Shown here in pieces: positions 19,881 to 26,485 of a stretch of 26,485 nt of DNA; the stretch's first letter is position 1, and every line of letters begins with the position of its first letter. The stretch lies in assembly GCA_036897485.1 (NCBI GenBank), contig JAYMTF010001087.1, positions 1 through 26,485 on the forward strand. Direction: 5' to 3'. Position numbers and translations under genes: made by a program. Source of the DNA: Pelargonium nanum (Eukaryota; Streptophyta; Magnoliopsida; Geraniales; Geraniaceae). The notes beneath the pieces were generated by a model. It ran no database searches and was not told the origin of the DNA. It saw only the letters and a program-made list of their open reading frames with translations.

Positions 19881-21575
19881 ATGGAGAACATTAGTGTACT
19901 GATGGTGAGCCCAATGAGCCCATACCTCGAACAAGAGCTCGAGAAGCGGTTCAATCTGCTCAAGCTCTGGACCCAACTCTCGGCCGGAGATTTCTTGTCG
20001 GCGAACGCGAATTCGATCCGGGCGGTGGTCGTGAGCACCAAATGCGGCGCCGACGCCGAGCTCATCGAGTCGCTGCCAGAACTGGAGATCGTGTCGACGT
20101 TCAGTGTTGGGCTGGACAAGATTGATCTGGAGAAGTGCAGAGAAAAAGGGATTCGGGTCACCAACACGCCGGATGTTCTCACCGATGACGTCGCCGACGT
20201 CGCGATCGGGCTGGCCTTGGCGGTGCTCTGGCGGATTTGCACTTGTGATGGGTTGGTGAGAAATGGGAAGTTGAAGGAATGTGAAAACAAATTGGCTACC
20301 AAGGTGTGTGTACTGTTTGATTTGATCTTTTTATACTCTGTTTTGCATGAAAATTTGAATTTTGATTCACTTGCCATAATGGGTTTTGATTAGTCACTGG
20401 ACATTGTTAACCACTACAGGAAAAACAGTGATCAGTTACATAATTCGTAGTTAATTGACCAAAATCCGTAATCAGCCACGGAACAACTATGGGAACCGAT
20501 CCGTAACTGTTAGGGTACAACTTTTTCTTGTAGTGAACTAGTACGTCAAGAATTGAGAATTCTGGCGTGATGTAACCTGATTTTACCTTAGGTCGTCCTG
20601 ACTTTCATTGATGTTCGTTTTTGTCAATCTATCAATTTGCACCTCCTTTCAGTTTTTATTCATCAAACTTCTTTTTCAAACAGCACTTTCTAGTTTAGAG
20701 TTACCAAACAAGCACTTAATGTACTCTAGTAGTAGTGTTTGCACATAAACTTGGGCTTCTCCAAAGGAATTGCTTGTATGTAACTAAGCAAAACTACAAA
20801 CACTAGGTAGGGCAAGTGGTTGATTTCACTTGATCCCTTGGGGTCTCAGTTTCAAGCTTGTATGTTTGTACACTTGCTGATAAAATAAACTAAGCAAAAC
20901 TACAAACACTCGGTAGGGCAAGTAGTTGATTTCACTTGATTCCTCGAGATCAGTGTTTGTACGTTTTGCTGATAAAAAATAAATAATAAAAAAACCTAAG
21001 CAAAACTCTGTTTCTTGTTTAACAACAAACTTTCTTTCCCTTTTGGTGTCCCTCAGTTTAGTGGCAAAACAGTTGGAATAGTTGGTTTGGGAAGGATTGG
21101 CACAGCAATTGCAAAGAGAGCACAAGCTTTTGGCTGCAAAATCAACTACTTCTCAAGATCTGAGAAACCTTCTTTGAGCTACAAATTCTATTCCAACATC
21201 ATTGACTTAGCATCCAACTCTCAGATCCTCATAGTGGCCTGTGCTCTCACAGAAGAAACACGCCACATCATCAACCGGGAAGTCCTGGACGCGTTGGGTC
21301 CGGAGGGAATTGTGATCAACATTGGTCGAGGAGCCCATATCGATGAGCCTGAGCTTGTGTCTGCACTTCTTGAGGGAAGGTTGGGAGGTGCAGGGCTTGA
21401 TGTGTATGAGGATCAGCCAAATGTGCCTCAGGAGCTATTGGGGCTTGAAAATGTGGTGCTCTTGCCTTATGTGGGGAGTGAAACTATTGAAACCACAGAG
21501 GCTATGGCTGATCTTGTGGTCAGCAACTTGGAGGCTCATTTCTTGAAGAAGACATTGTTGAGTCCTGTGATTTGA
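19881..21575 (+). CDS. HPPR-like paralogue, copy 2, with altered catalytic triad
   Basis: Exons 19881-20303 and 21057-21575 join in phase 0 after Lys141, exactly as in copy 1, to give 313 residues. The copies are very similar (roughly two thirds identical by eye), so they are tandem duplicates. Cofactor features remain: GLGRIG and S174-R175. Of the D-2-hydroxyacid dehydrogenase triad, R232 (NIGRG) is kept, but the Glu position is Gln261 (codon CAG at 21414-21416, in YEDQP) and the His position is Tyr279 (codon TAT at 21468-21470, in LPYVGSET). Trp131 of the family's conserved G-x-W is Leu, and Gly51 in the substrate loop is Val. The frame has no stop or shift and the splice sites are canonical, so it does not look like a pseudogene. 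It may be a non-catalytic NADPH-binding protein or an enzyme with changed chemistry; standard HPPR activity seems unlikely. Confidence 0.93.
20412..20535. mobile_element. Complete CACTA-type MITE, 124 bp, in HPPR copy 2 intron
   Basis: The element runs from CACTACAGGAAAAACAGTGA to its inverted counterpart ACTTTTTCTTGTAGTG; the termini agree over about 14 of 15 bases. It is flanked by perfect 3-base duplications AAC (20409-20411 and 20536-20538), the size made by CACTA (En/Spm) transposases. It encodes nothing, so it is non-autonomous. It shares its left half with the fragment at 11099-11168. Confidence 0.9.
20782..21005 (+). mobile_element. Tandem SINE-like dimer in HPPR copy 2 intron
   Basis: Two units of about 106 bases (20782-20887 and 20888-20992) both contain TAGGGCAAGT(G/A)GTTGATTTC and TTTGTAC, and each ends with TTGCTGATAAAA plus an A-rich tail. 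The word AACTAAGCAAAACT precedes each unit, and a third near-copy (AACCTAAGCAAAACT) follows the second tail, as if a target duplication had been made and then repeated. The region GGCAAGTGGTTGA and the GGTCTCAGTTTCAAG stretch resemble weak tRNA A and B boxes. The SINE class is inferred; the tandem repeat itself is certain. Confidence 0.6.
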
Positions 21576-22467
21576 TTCTACAATGGATGGACAATTGGTG
21601 TAGCTTTTGGTTGTAGTATTTGCAGTGGATTTGTATTGTCTTGTCTTATATCCTCTCTGTAATCATTGTATGACAATCTTTGTTCGGTGAATTTATCTCT
21701 AAAAGAGGGTTCGAAAAGAATTTTGTAAATTGTTTTCTATATAAATGCAGCTAACAGTTGGTCGATCTCATCATCTTAACAATCGACTTTTTAGAATACA
21801 CAAGCTTCACACACAAAAGTAGTCATCAACCAGAGCGACAGTAAGGGGCGAAGGCATCATTGGATTTGCAACGACAGGTATTGTGGGAGGTGCACGAGTT
21901 TGGTTGCTTCTGTGGCCAAACCTCGTGTAGGAGCTCTTGCAGAGCAATGTCTCGAGTGTCTCCAAGTGTCTATAGACATTTGAGCTGCAAAAGGTCCGCA
22001 AACCTCATTCACGAGACCTTAATGGTCGATCCATGTTTGGCATCGTGAGGTAGATGCAATGTTTTAAAAACCGGACTGAAAGTGAACAAAACTGAGACTT
22101 CTGTACATAATTATTGAACATCAAAATTATAATTATATTAGATGCTAAGGAACCCATTTTTCCAATTTGGATAACTCTGAAGCAATACCAAGCTGGGCTT
22201 ACTCTAACCACAACATCAGAAAAGTACCTAACAAACAAACCAAAGCCATAAAGATAAGAGCAATGGGACACACATCCTGAAAACTAAGCTACATTTGGAC
22301 ATACAAATTGCACACATTACAAATCTATCATCATCATCATCATCATCATCACATAGGAAAATTCAAATAAAACCCATGTGGCCAAGTAATGTGTGAGTGC
22401 TTTGCCTTGGAAATACTCTGCATTTTCCTTCATTTTCTTGGAAGCCAAACACTGGTTTAATTAGGGC
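21576..22467. other. Intergenic between convergent HPPR copy 2 and dynein light chain
   Basis: This holds the 3' UTRs of two convergent genes. A more GC-rich stretch at about 21830-22060 has no intact frame; one 29-base part of it matches the DUF247 intron (see findings). An ATC microsatellite lies at 22327-22350. No gene was recognised. Confidence 0.5.
22327..22350. repeat. (ATC)8 microsatellite
   Basis: Eight perfect ATC units lie about 120 bases past the stop codon of the minus-strand dynein light chain gene, probably in its 3' UTR. Confidence 0.9.
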
Positions 22468-22830
22468 TCAGGCTGAAGAAGCCCCTTTGAAGATGAGGAA
22501 GCTGAGAGTCTCCAATGTGAAGTAGATGAAAGTACCCTTTGAATGAGTGAAGAAGCACCCAAAATTTGAACCCACCACACATTGCCATCCAAATCCATAT
22601 TTGGTATCAAACAACTACCAATAAAGAAAAATAAAATCAGGCCTTTAAGTTTCTAGACTGATCTCTTTGGGAGAGAGAAAAAAAAAAGGTACCTTTTTTA
22701 TATGGGCAGCAATGGATTTGCAATCAAAAACATCATAGAGATCTAAAGCTTGAGAAGCAGAGGCCATGGCTTGGATCTGCATCTTCACAGGCATGTCTGT
22801 GTCTTCAATCAGAGCCTTCCCTTCCAACAT
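22468..22830 (-). CDS. DYNLL: Dynein light chain, LC8/DYNLL type
   Basis: Two minus-strand exons, 22830-22693 and 22614-22468, join in phase 0 after Lys46 (donor AAG|GTACC, acceptor GGTAG) to give 94 residues, normal for the plant family. Exon 1 reads MLEGKALIEDTDMPVKMQIQ and on to LYDVFDCKSIAAHIKK. Exon 2 holds FDTKYGFGWQCVVGSNFGCF, then THSKGTFIYFTLETLSFLIF and the end KGASSA. This is the LC8 fold: two N-terminal helices, then the edge strand (GSNFGCFFTHSK) that binds partner peptides in the homodimer. Flowering plants lack dynein heavy chains, so LC8 proteins act there as dimerisation hubs, for example at nuclear pores. Position 47, usually Glu in the KKEFD motif as I recall, reads Leu with the acceptor chosen here. 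No other in-frame AG acceptor close by restores it. Confidence 0.95.
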
Positions 22831-22954
22831 CTTCTCTTTCTACAACAGAAAAAGATATAAACCCAGATAGGATATAATATATTGTACAATTTTATCTAGA
22901 GAACCCAGAAAAACCAAGTGAGAGTTGAGTCCCAAAAAAATAGAAGAAACACAA

Positions 22955-22962
22955 GTTTATAG
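22955..22962 (-). promoter_or_regulatory. Candidate TATA box of dynein light chain gene
   Basis: CTATAAAC on the minus strand lies about 125 bases before the start codon, which would give a leader of roughly 90-95 bases. Other AT-rich matches lie nearby (around 22855-22885), so the assignment is tentative. Confidence 0.4.
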
Positions 22963-24022
22963 GATAGAGCCTTTACTAGAGCAGTATCTTCCAACTATAA
23001 AGGAGTGAGAGATTCTTTTTTATTTTAATTAAATATGTTAAAAGAGTCAAAATTAAAGGAGTGACCTGTCCCTCTCTATCAATGATCTATCATATATTCA
23101 TTTGGTATGATATTGATACATAACAGAAATATATTTTTTCTTCATAAATTTAAAGACACTAGAAAGATTTTGAAAATAATAATTTTTACCCAATTATCCT
23201 AGTCCATGATCACTATTTCTCTCTACATTATTTTTTTTAAACAAAAACTTGAAGAGAAATAAATATTAGCTAACTATATTTTAGTTTAAATTAAATCAAA
23301 CCAATTATATCATGTAATTAAATCCAAAAAATGTAATTGATCTCTGCTCATATCACTCAAAAGCTAAAATGTAAAATAGATAAATAAGGGTTGGGCACCA
23401 AGCCCAGCTATTTGTGTCCTTTTCTCTCCTAAGCTTAAGGACACATTTGGCCTTATTAAATGATTCAGTCATGTGTCTATGTCATGTAGATAATGATGCT
23501 ACAATAAAGCTGGTGAACCAGCAAATGAAGACAAGCATGCATTTATTGGATTTTAAAAATAAAAATTAAATAAGTACTATATTAAGACAGAGGAAAACAT
23601 GTTTTCTGCATAGTTTATTTTCACTGTGAATAGTTTGGTTAATAAGTATTTTGTCTGTTTTGAAATGAGTTTCCAATTTTTATCTCAATAAACATATGAA
23701 GTGATATAATTAATATACTTAAAATGGGATAAGTTATTGATAAGTTGAGAGTGACATGAAAGCATGAGTTGGTGAAAGGCTATGAGCTAACAAGTTGGTC
23801 ATTGTTTTTGTTATTCTCACATGTCTCCAAAAGTTCACAAAATATTTACTATATATTTGTATATTATATTCATTGTTTCTTGATATGCATGTGCATGAAC
23901 TGATTGAGATTTGAGATGTAATGCAACCCTTGAGAATTGTGCATTGAAACAGTAGATATTTTACTTTGAATTGTCTACTTCGAATGTCGATATATTTAAA
24001 ATAAGAACCGAGATAAAGTAAA
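22963..24022. other. AT-rich intergenic upstream of dynein light chain
   Basis: This is the distal promoter and spacer. No coding signal, RNA gene or delimitable repeat was seen. Confidence 0.5.
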
Positions 24023-24931
24023 ATGTACGTACAAGATAAAGTTATTTGGTCATTGTTTCAGTTTTCCACGTCTTTGTTTGTCCACGAAGTGCTCCCGCTA
24101 TTTCCCTTCCCACATCGGACTCCACAATCTCAACACGGAGATACCTTAACAAGCTCGAATCTTTCAAAGATATCATTAACCTGCAAGACAGAACATCCTA
24201 TTCTTTCTTCATGAACAGCACATGCAGTTCAAGTTTTCTTTACTTGACCTTCTCTGGTTCAGGAAATGGCATCTTCTGAATTCTTCTACGTTCTCTCGTT
24301 TTCAATAGTTTCCGTTGATTTTTCTTTATGCTTGGAAGCCGCTATACTATCCAAGTCCTCAATAGTTTCCGTTCAATCCTTCTTCTCTAAAAGTTTTTCC
24401 GAAATCACAACAGACTCCCTCATTCTCTTCAGCCTACCCAGTAGTAAATTCAAGAAGCTTATCATGTAACAAAGTAGCACACGCCATCTACAACTTGTCA
24501 CATTCCAAGTACTTAAGCTTATACTCTCAATTCACAGCCAATATCAAATATCGATTCTCACCATCTTGCTTTCAAATTTATCACATCAAGATCTCTAATT
24601 TACAATGTTGGAAAGCATTCATAAACCAAAGAATGAACATTGCTTACTTTGGCTTTAACTCCAACTTGGTCACAACTCACAACAATCAATATCTAGCTCA
24701 ACAGATAGTGCCCTAAAATCTTCAATCTTTGTACCATATTTTAGAGGCGAGGCGCAACAGTTCTTGTATCTACTTGCTAAATAATCTCTTCGGGCTACAA
24801 ACCCTTCAGCTTTCAAACAAATATCACTAAATCAAATATACTCACAGACATCAACAAAACAAATTATCGAATTCAAAACACCCACCATCCTCATAACCTT
24901 TGAGAGTACCCAATTTCCACACAAATTCAGC
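24023..24931 (-). other. Unresolved tract with short minus-strand coding-like segments
   Basis: The minus strand shows several short open segments near plausible splice sites. One, 24828-24670, follows a TTTAG acceptor and reads about 52 codons (DICLKAEGFVARRDYLASRY and on) before TGA. Another, about 24456-24370, includes MRESVVISEKLLEKKD, and a third is VNDIFERFELVK near 24185-24150 after TTGCAG. I could not join them into one frame or recognise a family. It may be a multi-exon gene, a decayed pseudogene, or chance. Confidence 0.25.
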
Positions 24932-25134
24932 TAGAGCTTGCAATTTGGATCTGAATCCGCGGGCATCCGAAATCCAATCCGACATAAAAACCAATCCCAT
25001 TCTATCAATTTTTAGATCAGATCGGACAAATTCACTCATTTTACACTAGAAGTTCAAAATTTATCCAATCCGAACCCATTTCGGAACGGACTCGGATTAC
25101 TCTTTATCCATCCAAAATCCGAATTGCACCTCTA
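24932..25134. mobile_element. hAT-type MITE, about 203 bp
   Basis: The left end TAGAGCTTGCAATTTGGAT and the complement of the right end, TAGAGGTGCAATTCGGAT, form terminal inverted repeats of about 18 bases with one gap and few mismatches. Flanking 8-mers AATTCAGC (24924-24931) and ATTTCAGC (25135-25142) differ at one base, fitting the 8-base duplication of hAT elements. The interior is rich in GATCGGA/ATCCGA words, with no coding capacity. The minus-strand open frame at 24851-25039 runs partly inside it and is spurious. Confidence 0.8.
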
Positions 25135-25501
25135 ATTTCAGCCACAGCCCTCACTTTTCTAATTTCAAATCACCCAGACCTAGATACGTCCCAGAGAATG
25201 ATCATATGAGAGAAAATTTGAACACTCCACTCGTAGTCAAGATTGATAACAGACCCAGAAAACTGATACCAAGACAGAAAATTTCTAAATTACGCACACA
25301 TATCTCTACCTACACAAAAAGAAACGCATACCCAATACAGAATATATCAAATTCAAGTGAAGGATAGTTCCAATCGTTCCTTTCAGAGACCGATTTTCTT
25401 ACAAAATTATCTGGTAAAATTCAACCTGAAACCCAAAAAAGATGCAATTTTGATCAATTATACAGTGAAGTTCAGGGAATTTAGGTCTAAGAAGAGATAT
25501 T
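25135..25501. other. Stretch between the hAT MITE and the possible exon
   Basis: This would be intron sequence if the minus-strand gene is real. The plus-strand open frame at 25357-25557 is the reverse of this region and of the possible exon, and resembles nothing known. No repeat was recognised. Confidence 0.3.
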
Positions 25502-25561
25502 CTAATGATTTTGAACCTTTTGCAGCACGTCCTTTGTTGTTTGTTCGTACAGAGTAGCCAT
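25502..25561 (-). other. Possible first coding exon of an unrecognised minus-strand gene
   Basis: An ATG at 25561-25559 follows a leader with telo-box and E2F-like motifs and opens MATLYEQTTKDVLQK; AAG|GTTCAA at 25517/25516 could be a donor, otherwise the frame ends at TAG (25504-25502). I do not recognise the protein. Downstream exons would lie in the unresolved tract to the left. Confidence 0.3.
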
Positions 25562-25592
25562 TGGAGCTTCGAAGTAGCACAATCTGAGAGTG

Positions 25593-25609
25593 TTTAGGGT
25601 TTTGGCGCC
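25593..25609. promoter_or_regulatory. Telo-box beside an E2F-type site
   Basis: AAACCCTAAA (minus strand, 25602-25593) abuts TTTGGCGCC (plus strand, 25601-25609), which fits the E2F consensus TTTSSCGC. The pair lies 30-50 bases before the ATG at 25561. In plants this combination is typical of genes for DNA replication and cell proliferation. Confidence 0.5.
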
Positions 25610-25620
25610 TTGAATTTGGG

Positions 25621-26190
25621 AATTTAGCACACTGAGTGTTGAAGTTTTGCCAACGGTCAACTAAATTTTACTTCAACCCCTAATAAATAAATAAGTTATT
25701 TTTTAACCCCCTTACAATAAAGAAGTTTAGTTTTTGACCCTAACATTATAATTTTTAAACTGTTGATTAATTTTAAAAAAGAATCACAAGTAGAAGATAG
25801 ATTTTATGTATTATTTTATGGTTGTAATTTTTAATGTATGAAATAGCTTCTTTAACAAATTTAACTATATAATTAAAAAGTTTTCAGGGTCCTACCAATC
25901 ATATGGAATATTTCTTATGATTTTAAATCTCAACAATATCCAATCATTGTAATTTAAGTTTTGATATGGCTCCTCCAAGTTAATATTTTATATATACATA
26001 AGAAATAATAGGACAAGACAATAGACAAAAACTATAATTGGCAATTTCCTCTTGGGGTGTTGTTTTTATTTTGCAACATTTTATCGATTTTGTCTTATCT
26101 TATTTTTTTATGGAAGGCCAAAACTTGCATATGCCAAAAACTACCGCACTAATAAACACTTCATTTTGATAGGTTTAAGTAAATCACAAT
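25621..26190. other. AT-rich intergenic
   Basis: This is the upstream region of the possible minus-strand gene. It contains ATAAATAA words and T runs. No gene, RNA or clear repeat boundary was recognised. Confidence 0.4.
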
Positions 26191-26194
26191 ATTA

Positions 26195-26485
26195 CTTAAA
26201 GGTTTAAATACTCTGGTGGTCCCCCATCTATAAGAAAGTCACCGCCCGAGTCCTACGAAAAAATATTTGGCTATAGTAGTCCCCGACTCAACCGTTAACA
26301 ATGCTTATGTGAAATTTTTTTTTCATTAAATACGTCAGCAGCCACGTAAGACACGTGGCATTTTATTTGAAATTATTTATTTCTTTTTTTGTCTATGTGG
26401 CACTGACGTGGCATGTTTTAATATTTTAATATTAGTTTAAAATCATAGGAACACGTGTCGCTTAACTATTGGTCCAAATATTATG
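26195..26485. repeat. Repeat-like sequence cut by the window edge
   Basis: The text GGTTTAAATACTCTGGTGGTCCCCC, the stretch TAGTCCCCGACTC and the clustered words CACGTGGCA, GACGTGGCA and ACACGTGTCG resemble dispersed repeats seen at many plant loci. The right end lies beyond the window, so no terminal repeat or target duplication can be tested. Confidence 0.4.

Noticed and set aside
19881-21575. HPPR copy 2 as a pseudogene
   Set aside because: All 313 codons are open, splice sites and phase are intact, and cofactor residues are conserved; active-site changes alone do not show decay.
21841-22060. GC-richer stretch after HPPR copy 2 as a small gene
   Set aside because: Open frames on both strands are short, interrupted and match no family; kept only as possible repeat debris.
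22327-22350. Regular short repeats as a CRISPR-like or satellite array
   Set aside because: Plain (ATC)8 microsatellite without spacers in a plant nuclear locus.

Overview
This is nuclear DNA from a flowering plant, most likely a eudicot. The genes have many short exons with GT-AG introns in AT-rich DNA, telo-box 5' leaders, and plant-only families (DUF247, PRONE-type RopGEF). The two hydroxyphenylpyruvate reductases look most like those I remember from the mint group, but I cannot fix the species.

Layout: (1) 1-6893, plus strand: the 3' two thirds of the eIF2B-epsilon gene; the exons for the N-terminal nucleotidyltransferase domain lie left of the window. (2) 7783-9675, plus: a complete two-exon DUF247 membrane-protein gene with a GC-rich repeat in its intron. 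(3) 10054-10127, minus: tRNA-Thr(AGU). (4) 10728-13297, minus: a complete seven-exon RopGEF whose first intron uses a GC donor and carries nested inverted repeats. (5) 15739-18290 and 19881-21575, plus: a tandem pair of 313-aa D-2-hydroxyacid dehydrogenases of the HPPR/HPR2 type, with the same intron position and phase. (6) 22468-22830, minus: a complete two-exon LC8-type dynein light chain. (7) about 24000-25610: an unresolved minus-strand tract with an E2F-like site and telo-box at its right end, and a hAT-type MITE. (8) 25621-26485: AT-rich DNA ending in repeat-like sequence.

The most notable observation is in the HPPR pair. Copy 1 has the full Arg-Glu-His catalytic triad (R232, E261, H279). 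Copy 2 is intact (same length, same splice sites, NADPH-binding residues kept) but has Q261 and Y279, so both residues of the acid-base relay are changed; W131 and G51 have also changed. This suggests a dehydrogenase-like protein that binds cofactor but has lost or altered its chemistry, beside its normal sister.

Small mobile elements can be delimited from sequence alone: a CACTA-type MITE with a perfect 3-bp target duplication in the intron of copy 2 and a related fragment in RopGEF intron 6; a tRNA-derived SINE upstream of copy 2; a tandem SINE-like dimer in the copy 2 intron; and a hAT MITE with a near-perfect 8-bp duplication. The genes otherwise look like unrelated housekeeping and signalling neighbours. 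Only the HPPR pair is functionally linked by position. Exon coordinates were derived by matching splice sites to reading frame and to remembered family sequences, without any alignment program.
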